A stretch of 64,000 bases of DNA from Flavihumibacter fluminis. Its GTDB lineage: Bacteria > Bacteroidota > Bacteroidia > Chitinophagales > Chitinophagaceae. Below are positions 17,854-27,531 of this stretch, one piece after another (the stretch's first letter is position 1; each line of letters opens with the position of its first letter). Location: assembly GCF_021491375.1 (NCBI RefSeq), contig NZ_JAKEVY010000002.1:1-64000 (forward strand), written 5' to 3'. The position numbers and the translations under genes are program-made. The notes under the pieces were generated by a model. That model made no database searches. It was not told the DNA's origin and saw only the letters and a list, made by a program, of their open reading frames with translations.

Positions 17854-18534
17854 TTATTGCCGTATGATTCTGCCATCCTCCATTTCGATGATCCGGTTGG
17901 TCCTTTCCGCAAATTCCGGGTCATGGGTTACGATGAGCAGGCTCTGATTGAACTCCTGGGCCAGCTGCTGAAAAGTGGAGAATACGATTTCGCTATTGCG
18001 CTTGTCCAGGTTACCTGTGGGCTCATCTCCCATAATGATGGCAGGCTCATTGATCATGGCGCGCGCGATGGCAACCCGCTGTTTTTCACCTCCTGATAAT
18101 TGCCGGGGGTTCTTTTCGGCCAGTTTGCTGATATCAAGGGTTTTTAGGAGAAAATGTGCCCGGTCTTTCAATGCTGCTTCCGGCTTTTTGGCCAGCTTCC
18201 TGGCTGGCAGTAAAATGTTTTCCAGCACCGTGAATTCATTGAGCAGGTAATGGAACTGGAATACAAAGCCGATTTTTTCATTTCTTACCGCAGCCAGTTC
18301 TTTTTCTTTCAGGCCTGTCATCTTTTTTCCGTCGACATACAATTCTCCCTGGTAATCGGTATCCATAGTTGAGAGGATATAAAGCAGGGTGGATTTTCCG
18401 CAACCCGACTTGCCAATTACCGATACAAATTCCCCCGCCTTTACCTGGAAATTGATGTCTTTCAGTACATCAAATTTTACCGGGTCGTAAAACTGTTTGT
18501 AAATATGTTTTGCTTCTAGTATGACGGAGTTCAT
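17854..18534 (-). CDS. ABC exporter ATPase (LolD/MacB type)
   Basis: A 226-residue ATP-binding subunit: Walker [10 protein letters not shown] (about 38-46), Q-loop [11 protein letters not shown], signature LSGGEKQR (about 145) and Walker [10 protein letters not shown]. It belongs to the MacB/LolD subgroup that works with FtsX-fold permeases. It starts one base after the permease stop and is the last gene of a three-gene operon. The substrate may be a peptide, lipoprotein or toxic compound; it cannot be read from sequence. Confidence 0.92.
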   Translation of the reverse strand: MNSVILEAKHIYKQFYDPVKFDVLKDINFQVKAGEFVSVIGKSGCGKSTLLYILSTMDTDYQGELYVDGKKMTGLKEKELAAVRNEKIGFVFQFHYLLNEFTVLENILLPARKLAKKPEAALKDRAHFLLKTLDISKLAEKNPRQLSGGEKQRVAIARAMINEPAIIMGDEPTGNLDKRNSEIVFSTFQQLAQEFNQSLLIVTHDPEFAERTNRIIEMEDGRIIRQ

Positions 18535-18535
18535 G

Positions 18536-19795
18536 TTATTTGCCTCTGATGATTACAACCGGATCCACTCTGCTGGCTTTTTTCGCAGGAAAGTATCCGG
18601 CCAGATACGTAGTGATCAGTGAAAATGCACTGCCTATGAAATAATAGACCGGATTATAATTGATGGGATAGGTTGTTACAGTTGGTAAGGCTGCTGTATT
18701 GAAAGGGATCTGATCAATCAGCGAGGATAATAAATAGCCCATGAGCAAGCCCGTTAGTCCGCCAAAAATGCCTATACCTAATGCAATCATGATAAAGATC
18801 CGGTTTACATACTTTCCGGAAAATCCGGTTGCTTTCAGTATGGCAATGGAGTCCATCTTTTCATAGATCATCATGTTCAGGATATTGTAAATGCCAAAGC
18901 CGGCCACCACCAGCAGCGTGATGCCTACTGCATACGAGATGATATTCCGAACAGAGGTTCCTGTTTCAAATTGCGAATTGGCGGTTTGAATATCTTCTGC
19001 GTCGATCTCAAATACTTTATTGAATTCTTTCGCCAGTTTGGGCGCCTGGTTGATATCGTTCAGCTTCACCTGGATATCTGTCACATAGCTATTGGGTTTA
19101 CCCATGATCTTCTGCACTGTATTGAGGGACGCAAAACTTTGTGTCTTATCCAGCTCCTGCAAACCGGATTGAAAATGTCCTACAACTTTTAAGCGGAACT
19201 GTTCTCCCGATGAGGTGGTTAACTGCACCACATCTCCGACATCAGCCAGGAGTTTATCAGCCAGGCCTTTCCCCAGGATAATGCTGTTCGCCACATTTTT
19301 CAGATCGGATGCCTGTCCCTTTACAACATAATCAGTAAAGAAAAACAGGCGGGTTTCTGCTTCCACATCAATACCGTACACAACGCCTGTGATTTCAAGG
19401 TTGCCTTCATTGAAGAATACCTGGCTGGTTATTTTGGGTGCAATTCCCAATACGCGGGGGTCCTGGGTTATGCGTTGCATGATGGCTCCGCTGTTATAAA
19501 TTTCCTGGCGACTTTTACCGGACTTTACAGAATGTATGATGTGGTAATGCGACTTATATTCAGCAGCCTGCTGCACGGGTTGTATGCTATCCGGCCGAAT
19601 CTCATTAAACAGGCGCACATGCGGTGTGCGGTTGAGAACTAGTCCATCCAGTAATTTATTCAGTCCCGTCATAAAACTTAGCAGCGCGATGAACATGGTG
19701 ATGCTGAAGGTTACGCCAATGGCAGCCACCAGGGTTTGCTTCCATCGCGCCATCAGCAATGCATAGGCAATTTTTATGACGAGTGGCTTACTCAT
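18536..19795 (-). CDS. ABC exporter permease (FtsX/MacB fold)
   Basis: A 419-residue permease with one N-terminal helix (about 20-42), a large periplasmic domain (about 45-285) and three C-terminal helices, the classic MacB/LolC layout. The C-terminal end carries the PAKKASRVDPVVIIRG motif common to FtsX-family permeases. The start codon overlaps the stop of the adaptor gene by four bases, so translation is coupled. Together with the lipoprotein adaptor it suggests a mechanotransmission-type exporter, not a classical transporter channel. Confidence 0.9.
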   Translation of the reverse strand: MSKPLVIKIAYALLMARWKQTLVAAIGVTFSITMFIALLSFMTGLNKLLDGLVLNRTPHVRLFNEIRPDSIQPVQQAAEYKSHYHIIHSVKSGKSRQEIYNSGAIMQRITQDPRVLGIAPKITSQVFFNEGNLEITGVVYGIDVEAETRLFFFTDYVVKGQASDLKNVANSIILGKGLADKLLADVGDVVQLTTSSGEQFRLKVVGHFQSGLQELDKTQSFASLNTVQKIMGKPNSYVTDIQVKLNDINQAPKLAKEFNKVFEIDAEDIQTANSQFETGTSVRNIISYAVGITLLVVAGFGIYNILNMMIYEKMDSIAILKATGFSGKYVNRIFIMIALGIGIFGGLTGLLMGYLLSSLIDQIPFNTAALPTVTTYPINYNPVYYFIGSAFSLITTYLAGYFPAKKASRVDPVVIIRGK

Positions 19796-20883
19796 TGTAA
19801 GGGATCAACCAGTTTATCAGATGCAGTAATACCTTCCAGTATTTCAACTTTCTTGTAATCTTTCAGTCCGGTTACCACTTTTCTTTTTTCCTTATTTTCC
19901 AGTAACACAAAGGAGTCCTGCACCAGGTAATTTCTTGGTATGGTCAGGGTCTTTGCTTTGGTTTGAATTACGATATTCGCTTCGGCCGACAGGTTGGGAT
20001 AGAGTTGCTCCGGTGCTTTTTCAAATGTTGCTTCTACGAGGAAACTCCGGGTTCTTTCATCCATGATGGGATCAATTCTCGTAAGGGTTGCTTCAAATAC
20101 GGCTCCTTTGTAACTGTCCAGTGTCACAATTATTTTTTGACCGGTTTTGATTTTGGCAATATCATATTCATCCACCAGTAATTCGAGTATGAAATTGTCT
20201 GCATCTCCCATTGTGGCGATGGCCTGCTGCGGGTTGACGGTTTCTCCTTTTTCTTTCAGCAGTTTGTAAACTTTACCGTCCGACTCGCTTTTGATGATAT
20301 AATCATTCTGCTGGGTGTTGCTGATCTGTACTTGTTTTCTTGCCTGTTGCGCATTGAACCGGATCTGTCTTTCCAGTTCCTCATAACGGCGCCGGGTTGC
20401 TTCCAGGTTACTGGCTGAATTTTCCATATTGAGCTCCCGTTGGTCCAGTTCATTCCGGGTGCCAATACCCTGGTTCCACAATTCCTGCTGGCGTTTGTAA
20501 AGAGAGGAGTCTGTTTTGAATTTGCTGAGGGCATAATCAAGCGAAGCTTTCAGTTCCTTTAGCCGGTTGCGATTGTTTTCCTCAGCTGAATAATTGGCCG
20601 CCAATTGGGCATTTTCTGTGTTGAGTCGTACCAGTTCGTTGTTGATTTTGTAAATGGGACTCCCTTTCTTCACCAGGTCTCCCTCTTTTACAAGCACTTC
20701 TTCAATGATTCCACTAACAGTGGAGTACAACTGGTACTGGTTTTGAGTTTTTATGGTGCCGGATGCATACACCGATTCAGTAATACCTTCCTCTGTTGCT
20801 TGAATCAGGTTTTCCTGATTGGAGCAACTGGAAAATACTGGTAATAACAGAAGTAGAAGTGCCGGAAAAGGAGTTAGTTTCAT
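19792..20883 (-). CDS. HlyD-family periplasmic adaptor lipoprotein
   Basis: A 363-residue membrane-fusion protein. The signal peptide ends in a lipobox (VFSSC, Cys near 20), so it is a lipoprotein. A split lipoyl/barrel-sandwich motif (VSGIIEEVLVKEGDLVKKGSPIYK near 53-76 and the SDGKVYKLLKEKGETVNPQQ half near 205) flanks a long alpha-helical hairpin (about 85-190), as in MacA. First gene of the operon with the permease and ATPase. It probably links the inner-membrane exporter to an outer-membrane channel encoded elsewhere. Confidence 0.9.
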   Translation of the reverse strand: MKLTPFPALLLLLLPVFSSCSNQENLIQATEEGITESVYASGTIKTQNQYQLYSTVSGIIEEVLVKEGDLVKKGSPIYKINNELVRLNTENAQLAANYSAEENNRNRLKELKASLDYALSKFKTDSSLYKRQQELWNQGIGTRNELDQRELNMENSASNLEATRRRYEELERQIRFNAQQARKQVQISNTQQNDYIIKSESDGKVYKLLKEKGETVNPQQAIATMGDADNFILELLVDEYDIAKIKTGQKIIVTLDSYKGAVFEATLTRIDPIMDERTRSFLVEATFEKAPEQLYPNLSAEANIVIQTKAKTLTIPRNYLVQDSFVLLENKEKRKVVTGLKDYKKVEILEGITASDKLVDPLQ

Positions 20884-20929
20884 GCTATCCGGGAAATTTG
20901 TGTCGGATAAAATTAGGTTTCCTTTCTAA

Positions 20930-21823
20930 ATGATCCTTATGTTTTTACCGAATCTCATCCTGTTTAGTGTGTTTTTTTCTGATCCACAGGTAACACAGCA
21001 GGTGCTGGACAACAAAATTAATACAGCTGCATATGAACGCGACCTGGCTATTTCTCCGGATGGGCGGGAAGTTTTTTTTACCAGGCAGGGGACTGACTGG
21101 AAGGATCAAACGATCTGGCATTTATCGAAGTTGAAAGATGGCAGCTGGACAGAAGCAAAGCCTGCATCCTTTAGTGGGAGGTTTCGTGATTTGGAACCAT
21201 TTTTCGCACCTGATGGAAAACGCCTGTTTTTTGCTTCGGGGCGCCCAAAGCCTGGTAGAACAGGAGAAGATGTGGATATCTGGATGGTAGAGCGATTAGT
21301 AACTGGCTGGTCGGAGCCCATCCATCTTGGACCTGCTATCAATTCTGAAAAAGATGAGTATTATCCTTCCGTAACAAAAGAAGGGCATCTGTATTTTACC
21401 TCGGAAAGAGCAGGTGGCCCGGGTAAGGAAGATATATACAGGGCGGAATACAGGAATGGTAATTGGTTACCAGCCAAAGCACTGGATACAGGAGTAAATT
21501 CTGCCTATTATGAATTCAATGCCTATGTTTCACCGGATGAGTCCCTGTTGATTTTTACCTCCTATGGAAGAGCCGATGACAAGGGCAGGGGAGATCTCTA
21601 TATCAGTATCCGGAATGCAGCTGGTTATTGGGAGCCGGCTAAAAATATGAAAGAAGTGAATTCTGCAGACCTGGATTATTGCCCTTTTGTATCCCCGGAT
21701 GGAAAAACACTCTATTATACGAGTGAAAAAGCAGGCAAAAAAAATGGCAACATTTTCATGTTGCCCTTCGAGACCCTGAAATTTCAACTTATAAACTCTC
21801 TGACTGAATCAGGTACTGAGTAG
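20930..21823 (+). CDS. exported PD40 (WD40-like) beta-propeller protein
   Basis: A 297-residue protein with an N-terminal hydrophobic export signal and repeated PD40 blades: LAISPDGREVFFTRQG, FFAPDGKRLFFASGRP, SVTKEGHLYFTSERAGG, YVSPDESLLIFTSYG, FVSPDGKTLYYTSEKAG. TolB/dipeptidyl-peptidase-like propellers of this type bind proteins or glycans. No catalytic domain is attached. It diverges from the exporter operon, and its 3' end overlaps the convergent T9SS cargo gene by 35 bases. Confidence 0.85.
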   Translation: MILMFLPNLILFSVFFSDPQVTQQVLDNKINTAAYERDLAISPDGREVFFTRQGTDWKDQTIWHLSKLKDGSWTEAKPASFSGRFRDLEPFFAPDGKRLFFASGRPKPGRTGEDVDIWMVERLVTGWSEPIHLGPAINSEKDEYYPSVTKEGHLYFTSERAGGPGKEDIYRAEYRNGNWLPAKALDTGVNSAYYEFNAYVSPDESLLIFTSYGRADDKGRGDLYISIRNAAGYWEPAKNMKEVNSADLDYCPFVSPDGKTLYYTSEKAGKKNGNIFMLPFETLKFQLINSLTESGTE

Positions 21824-23048
21824 AATACTGCTTTCCACAAGTGAAACGCACTACATATACACCAGCAGCCAGCGTTTTGGTGTTCAGGTCCATCTGAACG
21901 CCATTGGAAGTATCGTTAATTTTTTTGATCAGCTCACCTTTCTCGTTGAAGATCTCAACGGAGATCTGCTTTTGCTGCCAGGCCAGGGGAGTCAGCAATA
22001 CAGTAGAACCTGTTTGAGGATCGATGCTCAGTTCGGTAGGGATAAAATCATCTTTCTTATCCATGGCTACCATCTTAACTGAAGAGTATTCAAAGTTACC
22101 CTCCATGTCGCGGGTGCGAAGGCGATAGAATACTGCACCCATGGTAGTAGCAGTTTTGCTTTCATCTTTGAACTGGTACAATCCACCTTTTGGCATGTTA
22201 GCACGATTGAAGCGAGAAACTTCACGGAACACTTCACCATCCACACTCTTCTCAATACTGATATCCTGCAGTTTTTCCTGAGTAGGGCAAGACCAGGCCA
22301 ACTCAATGATATCGGTTTGCATACGAGCCTGGAAACCTACGATATGAGGCATGTAAACAGTAGCCAGATCAGGAGTAGAATTCTTCAGTTCAATTTTGTA
22401 CTGAGCGCGACCAGCCCACTCATTGTTATTGCGGTTAACACCCAGCTTAACACGAATGGTAGTAATGTTTTTGTTTACGATGCTGATTTTTTCGCTGCTG
22501 GTATTTTGCTTACCCCATCTGTTCTCAGCGCGGTAACCACTGTTAGCAGCAGAGATCATCAGGGAAGTGATTTCATTGTCATACACCACTTTGCTTCCAT
22601 ATCCAAGGTAACATTCAGCAAATTCGTGTGCAGCACCGTAGTTATTCAAACCAGAAACGGAAGTAGTGATTTCCGGCATGCTATAACCATTGGGCTGATC
22701 CAGGGGTTGGTTGTTATTTACGAAAGTAAAGCTGAACTCGATCCAGGAAGGACCATTGATACCTGCGTATTCAACTTCCGGCTGAAAAATGGAAGAGTTA
22801 TTATTTGTATTGTGATGCAGTTGCTTCAGCACTACACCTGGAGTGATATTTTCAATCTTAACGATGCAATCCGCTTCTGCTTTTCCGAATGCATTCTTGG
22901 TAACAGAAGAAAACCGGTACATGGCTCCACGCTGTCCGGCTGCACCGCTTTCCAGCTTATAATTGGTGAAAGAGATATCCTGTGCGGATACTTCAGTTGT
23001 GAAGAGACTTGTCAGGAAAGCCAGCAAAAAAAGGTACGAAGTTTTCAT
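21789..23048 (-). CDS. T9SS cargo protein with C-terminal sorting domain
   Basis: A 419-residue secreted protein: signal peptide (cleavage near VSAQ, about 22), an N-terminal beta-rich domain (about 25-225), an Ig/fibronectin-like middle (LAWSCPTQEKLQDISIEKS ... FYRLRTRDMEGNFEYS, about 245-330, typical of proteins just before T9SS tails), and a type A sorting domain with VEIFNEKGELIKKI and LAAGVYVVRF (about 365-410). It should cross the outer membrane by the type IX system and be released or anchored. The N-terminal domain is not one I recognise. Confidence 0.88.
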   Translation of the reverse strand: MKTSYLFLLAFLTSLFTTEVSAQDISFTNYKLESGAAGQRGAMYRFSSVTKNAFGKAEADCIVKIENITPGVVLKQLHHNTNNNSSIFQPEVEYAGINGPSWIEFSFTFVNNNQPLDQPNGYSMPEITTSVSGLNNYGAAHEFAECYLGYGSKVVYDNEITSLMISAANSGYRAENRWGKQNTSSEKISIVNKNITTIRVKLGVNRNNNEWAGRAQYKIELKNSTPDLATVYMPHIVGFQARMQTDIIELAWSCPTQEKLQDISIEKSVDGEVFREVSRFNRANMPKGGLYQFKDESKTATTMGAVFYRLRTRDMEGNFEYSSVKMVAMDKKDDFIPTELSIDPQTGSTVLLTPLAWQQKQISVEIFNEKGELIKKINDTSNGVQMDLNTKTLAAGVYVVRFTCGKQYSTQYLIQSESL

Positions 23049-23391
23049 AATTCTACTTTGGGATGATGCTGGTTTTCTTAGGATCTTGATTTTTGTTTGC
23101 TAAGTGGTTTTTTGTAGGCATCCTGGATTTTCGATCAACAATACAAAGATCATCACGGACTTCGGAAAATACAAGTGGGCATGGGGTTTTTTCGATAAAT
23201 GGGCGAAAAACGCAAGTGTTTGTCCTCGAATCACGCTTTTTTGGAAGATATTGTCGTAGAATCCCTATGCGGGTTTAGGAGTTTTCCGGAATTTTGGAAC
23301 AATATCGCACTCCATAAAAACACTTAGAGGTAAAATTACGGGGTGTATCAGTAAACCACTTAGCAGCTAAGTATTTGCCTTATTTTCGAGT
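23049..23391. other. gene-free divergent promoter region
   Basis: 343 bases between the T9SS cargo gene and the histidine kinase, which diverge. It must hold both promoters. I see no strong consensus. GATCTTTG on the minus strand (about 23143-23150) is one mismatch from TAnnTTTG. A perfect inverted repeat CTTAGC-A-GCTAAG lies at 23359-23371, about 20 bases before the kinase start, and could be an operator. No RNA gene is apparent. Confidence 0.4.
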
Positions 23392-24960
23392 ATGTTCAAA
23401 GAGAACCCGCTTCCAATTATACTTTTTAGTATCGCCGTAATTGGTGCTACTGCCTTTATGCAGTACCAGCAGCCGGAGTATAGTTTTTTTGATGGCGGAT
23501 ACATCATCGCCATCCTGTTGACTATCTTTTTAAAGGATGATCTGTATACCCGCATCTTTGGTGTTACAGGATTGGTATTTACGATTATCTCAGTTTATTA
23601 TCCCAATGCAGCAGAGCCGGATGTTCAAATCTGGTTGCAACATATTTTTTCGGCTGTGGTCATTGTGATGACCATGACCCTCGTCATCTATCTGAAGCGC
23701 TTATACCGCAGCCTCGAAAGAGAAGAACGCCAGGTGAATGCGCTTTTTGAATATGCTACAGAAGGCATTATTCTTACCAATGGCAAGGGGCATATCATTT
23801 TGGTGAATCCGGAAGCGGAACGTTTGTTTGGCTATCAAAAACATGAGTTGCTTGGCCAAACGATTGAATTACTGATACCCAAGCGCCTGCATAGCCGGCA
23901 CGAACATAGCAGGGCTGAATTCTATAAAAACCCAGGCAACCGGAAAATGGGACAAGGCCGTGATCTTTTTGCCAGGCGGAAAGATGCATCTGAATTTCCG
24001 GTGGAAATCAGTCTGAGTCATTTCAGTGATAAAAAAGGACAGTATGTAATTGCTTTTATCATTGATATTACGCAACGTAAAGAGGCAGAGAAAAAATTAT
24101 TACAGCAAAAAGAGCAACTGGAAAGTATTACCAATGACGTGCGCAAACTGAATACAGAACTGGAAACTAAAGTGGAAGAGCGAACGCTGATTCTTAAAGA
24201 AGCTTTACATGAACTGGAACGCTCGCAGTTGGAATTGGAAGAGGCGCTTAACAAAGAAAAAGAGCTGAACGAGATCAAATCCAGGTTTGTATCAATGGCA
24301 TCACATGAATTCAGAACGCCTCTCAGCACCATTCTTTCATCTGCCACGCTGATCAGTCGCTATCAGCAGGGAGAGGAACAACCGCAAAGAGAAAAACATG
24401 TGAAGCGGGTAAAAGATGCCGTAAAACATCTGAACGATCTGCTGGAAGACTTTTTGTCTTTTGGAAAACTGGAAGAAGGAAAAGTGGAAACCAAAATGGA
24501 GCCGGTAAAAATGTCCCAATTGCTGGAAGAAGTGGAAGATGAATTGAAGCCTTCCATGAAAGAGGGGCAGGTATTCAACCAGGATATACCGGAAACCATC
24601 ACCTGCACCACGGATAAACGATTGATGAAACATACCTTGATCAACATCCTGAGTAACGCGATCAAATTTTCTGATCCCGGTAAATCCATTCATGTGCGAA
24701 TGGTACAGGATAACGGGCGTTTAACCATTTCCGTGAAAGATGAAGGAATTGGTGTGGCCAAAGAAGACCAGGAATATTTGTTTGATAGTTTTTTCCGGGC
24801 CAAAAATGCATTCAATATTCAGGGAACCGGTTTAGGCCTTCACATTGTAAAACGGTACATGAACCTGCTCGGTGGTGATATCCGGTTTGAAAGTGAATTG
24901 AATCAGGGTACTACTGTTTCTGTTTCTGTACCCTGTGCTACTATTAGTGGCAATCAATAG
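23392..24960 (+). CDS. membrane PAS sensor histidine kinase (FixL-like architecture)
   Basis: A 522-residue kinase: three or four hydrophobic helices (about 8-100), PAS domain (about 112-230), coiled coil (about 225-295), HisKA with phospho-acceptor His305 in SMASHEFRTPL, and HATPase_c with N box ILSNAIKFSD, G1 DEGIGVA and G2 GTGLGLHIVKRY. The PAS F-helix region reads SRHEHSRAEF (His170, His172) and is followed by MGQGRDLFARRKD, which aligns with FixL-type PAS. FixL heme-PAS domains carry a proximal His here, but non-heme relatives share it, so heme binding is not shown. It sits beside the cbb3 cluster, convergent with it by 17 bases, and may control it together with the receiver-CRP protein at the far end. 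It has no own receiver domain. Confidence 0.88.
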   Translation: MFKENPLPIILFSIAVIGATAFMQYQQPEYSFFDGGYIIAILLTIFLKDDLYTRIFGVTGLVFTIISVYYPNAAEPDVQIWLQHIFSAVVIVMTMTLVIYLKRLYRSLEREERQVNALFEYATEGIILTNGKGHIILVNPEAERLFGYQKHELLGQTIELLIPKRLHSRHEHSRAEFYKNPGNRKMGQGRDLFARRKDASEFPVEISLSHFSDKKGQYVIAFIIDITQRKEAEKKLLQQKEQLESITNDVRKLNTELETKVEERTLILKEALHELERSQLELEEALNKEKELNEIKSRFVSMASHEFRTPLSTILSSATLISRYQQGEEQPQREKHVKRVKDAVKHLNDLLEDFLSFGKLEEGKVETKMEPVKMSQLLEEVEDELKPSMKEGQVFNQDIPETITCTTDKRLMKHTLINILSNAIKFSDPGKSIHVRMVQDNGRLTISVKDEGIGVAKEDQEYLFDSFFRAKNAFNIQGTGLGLHIVKRYMNLLGGDIRFESELNQGTTVSVSVPCATISGNQ

Positions 24961-25651
24961 CGGCGCCCCTGGCTGATTCTAAAACCGGACTGATATAGGG
25001 AATACCTAGGTTCAGTCCACGGAGAATTAATAATACACCCATTACAGCAATTACATAAGGTGTGAGTTGTTTCATCCGGTTGCGAAGACTGATGCTGGCA
25101 AGGTGTCCAAACCAGTTCAGTGCCAGCAGGGCAGGCAGTGTCCCAAATCCAAATGCTGCCATAAAGAATACACCATCCGTTAATTGGTTGGTACTGAGTG
25201 CACCGGCTATGGCCAGGTACACCATGCCACAGGGTAATAATCCGTTTGCCATTCCTAACAGGAAAAAACTGCCTGATCGCTGATCTTTCAACAACCTGCT
25301 CATGGTATTCAGGAGCCGGGTCTGTAATCGTGTGATCCAGCCGGGTTGTATCCTGGATTTCTGCTGCATGTATTGGATCAGCAGAAATAAAACCAATACG
25401 CCGAGAATGATGGAGAACCATCGCTGAAAACCTGCCAGGTAAACCTGTCTGCCTAACAATCCGAAGATGGCACCGAGTGCACTGTAAGTGGTGATTCTAC
25501 CCAGGTGATAACTTAATGTTGATCCCATCCGGAGAATGGGAGAGAGGTGTTGTACAGGTAGCGCAAATGCAATAGGACCACACATCCCTACGCAGTGAAA
25601 ACTGCTGATAAGGCCGAGGCTTAGTGCTCCTATGATCAGTTCCGATGTCAT
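24944..25651 (-). CDS. TauE/SafE-like membrane protein of the cbb3 cluster
   Basis: A 235-residue inner-membrane protein with about six helices and the N-terminal SSFHCVGMCGPIAFALP motif of the cytochrome-biogenesis DsbD_2/SafE-like family. Members regularly close cbb3 assembly clusters in Bacteroidota. The HCxGMCGP cysteines may bind copper or act in redox chemistry during oxidase maturation. It starts where fixH stops (one-base overlap), so it is translationally coupled. Confidence 0.85.
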   Translation of the reverse strand: MTSELIIGALSLGLISSFHCVGMCGPIAFALPVQHLSPILRMGSTLSYHLGRITTYSALGAIFGLLGRQVYLAGFQRWFSIILGVLVLFLLIQYMQQKSRIQPGWITRLQTRLLNTMSRLLKDQRSGSFFLLGMANGLLPCGMVYLAIAGALSTNQLTDGVFFMAAFGFGTLPALLALNWFGHLASISLRNRMKQLTPYVIAVMGVLLILRGLNLGIPYISPVLESARGAAIDCH

Positions 25652-26097
25652 TACTGCAGGTTCATAAAGTTTTCCTGGTAATATCCCGTGTCATTCGCCT
25701 GCCATTTGAATTTAAGTTTATAGGCGGCAGGCAGGATGCTTTTACCAATTTCAATTGACTGCTGTCCGGTTGCATCAGGTTGCAGGTCAAGTACGGTGTC
25801 TTTATCAGCATCAGCCGGACAATAAAAAATAATCTGTCCGGATTGAACTTTGCCAACCATCTCAGCGGGTAGCTGAATCTTCAACATTTTATCGCGATAG
25901 CTTAGCTGAATCGCAGCTGTTAAATTGGCTGCATTGTTTCGTGCATCAATAACCTGCTGATAAGCCAGTTCCTCTTTATAATAATCCTTGGAAACCAGTT
26001 CGAATTCTGTTTTCACGCTCATATAAATCAGGGTACCCATGAGCAATCCGAAAGCGATGAAAACAAGTACCAGTTTATGTCCAAAATTGAGTGCCAT
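25651..26097 (-). CDS. fixH: FixH-family cbb3 assembly protein
   Basis: A 148-residue single-pass membrane protein (helix about 8-28) with a periplasmic beta-rich domain. The YYKEELAYQQVIDARNNAANL segment after the helix is the FixH hallmark. FixH/CcoH is needed for stable assembly of the cbb3 oxidase, probably with the copper-handling FixI. It sits four bases after ccoG and overlaps the TauE-like gene by one base. Confidence 0.86.
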   Translation of the reverse strand: MALNFGHKLVLVFIAFGLLMGTLIYMSVKTEFELVSKDYYKEELAYQQVIDARNNAANLTAAIQLSYRDKMLKIQLPAEMVGKVQSGQIIFYCPADADKDTVLDLQPDATGQQSIEIGKSILPAAYKLKFKWQANDTGYYQENFMNLQ

Positions 26098-26101
26098 AGT
26101 T

Positions 26102-27520
26102 TTATTGGGTTACAGGTCCTAAAAAAGTTGTTTTTACCTGGTCGATCCGTTCATTGCCTCTGTACAATCCAAGTTGCAAAACATTTTTACGATCGTGGAT
26201 AGTAGTGCGCGGTAATATGATGAAGAAGGATCCGGATCCCTGTCCTTCTTTTTTCACCATAATGGGTCCGCCTCCAATGATTTCTACTTTGCCCTGCTGC
26301 CCTTCCAGCCTGATGGTAAGTGGCACTTCCTCCATGGTTTTATTCGCTACCTTGATATTATAGAGATTCGAAACACTGTCTGTTCCTCTTTCCTGGAATA
26401 ACATTCCGGGTGTTCTCATGATGGTGGCATCCACATCTTTTCTCGTAATCAGCAGGGTGGATAAAATTACCACTAATACCAGCAATAAAGCAGTATATAA
26501 TTTCATCCGGGTGGTGTACTTCAATGGCTCCCGGTTCGCAATTCCATTTTCAGATGCATACCGGATCAGCCCCCTGGGACGGCCAATCTTATCCATGATA
26601 TTATCACAGGCATCAATACAGGCGGTACAGTTAACACATTCCAATTGAGTGCCATTGCGGATGTCAATACCAGTGGGACAAACCTTCACACATTGCAAAC
26701 AATCAATACAATCTCCGAGGGACAGTTCTTCCTTGTCTTTCAGTTTTCCCCTGGGTTCACCTCTTTTGTAGTCATAGGCAACAATCATGGAGTTGCGGTC
26801 GAGCAAAACGCCCTGGAGTCGGCCATACGGACAAACGACCGTACACACCTGCTCCCTGAAAAATGCATATACACCATAAAAAACAGCGGAGAAGAGCATC
26901 AGGGAAAGCAGTCCGAGGAAGTGTTCAGACACCGGTTCGGTAATGATTTTCCAGAGTTCTTTAATACCGATGATATAAGCCAGGAAAAAATTGGCAATGA
27001 TAAAAGACATCAAAAAGAATACTACATGTTTGGTTGTCTTTTTGACGATTTTTTCTGAAGTCCAGGGGGCTTTTGCGAGCAGGCGCTGCTCAGATGCATC
27101 TCCTTCGATCAGGTATTCAATTTTCCGGAATACCATCTCCATGAAAATGGTCTGCGGGCAAATCCATCCGCAAAACAGCCTGCCAAATGCTGCGGTGAAA
27201 AGAACAATGAAGATAACAAAGCTCACCATTGTAAGGCCAAAGATGAAAAAGTCCTGCGGCCAGAAAACAACTCCAAACAAAATGAACTTTGCTTCCGGAA
27301 TATTAAAGAGAATGAGGGGCCGTCCATTCACCTGAATGAAGGGTATGATAAGGAAAACAGCAAAGAATACCCAGCTTACATAGTTTCTCCAACTGGTAAA
27401 CCTGCCTTTAGGTTTTTGTGCAAAAACCCATTTGCGTTTACCGGATTTATCAACAGTCGCAATTCGGTCGCGAAAACTTTCTTCTTCTTCTTTTTCTTTT
27501 ATCCCTTTTACCTCACTCAT
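26102..27520 (-). CDS. ccoG: cytochrome c oxidase accessory protein CcoG (FixG)
   Basis: A 472-residue polyferredoxin-type membrane protein. N-terminal helices including RLFCGWICPQTIFMEMVFRK, which is a family signature, then two 4Fe-4S clusters (CIDCLQCVKVCP and CVNCTACIDACD, about 265-300), further helices, and a periplasmic Ig-like C-terminal domain (about 370-470). CcoG is implicated in copper reduction during cbb3 assembly. The N-terminus is a charged cytoplasmic segment (KGIKEKEEEESF). Confidence 0.93.
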   Translation of the reverse strand: MSEVKGIKEKEEEESFRDRIATVDKSGKRKWVFAQKPKGRFTSWRNYVSWVFFAVFLIIPFIQVNGRPLILFNIPEAKFILFGVVFWPQDFFIFGLTMVSFVIFIVLFTAAFGRLFCGWICPQTIFMEMVFRKIEYLIEGDASEQRLLAKAPWTSEKIVKKTTKHVVFFLMSFIIANFFLAYIIGIKELWKIITEPVSEHFLGLLSLMLFSAVFYGVYAFFREQVCTVVCPYGRLQGVLLDRNSMIVAYDYKRGEPRGKLKDKEELSLGDCIDCLQCVKVCPTGIDIRNGTQLECVNCTACIDACDNIMDKIGRPRGLIRYASENGIANREPLKYTTRMKLYTALLLVLVVILSTLLITRKDVDATIMRTPGMLFQERGTDSVSNLYNIKVANKTMEEVPLTIRLEGQQGKVEIIGGGPIMVKKEGQGSGSFFIILPRTTIHDRKNVLQLGLYRGNERIDQVKTTFLGPVTQ

Positions 27521-27531
27521 GAATAACGGAT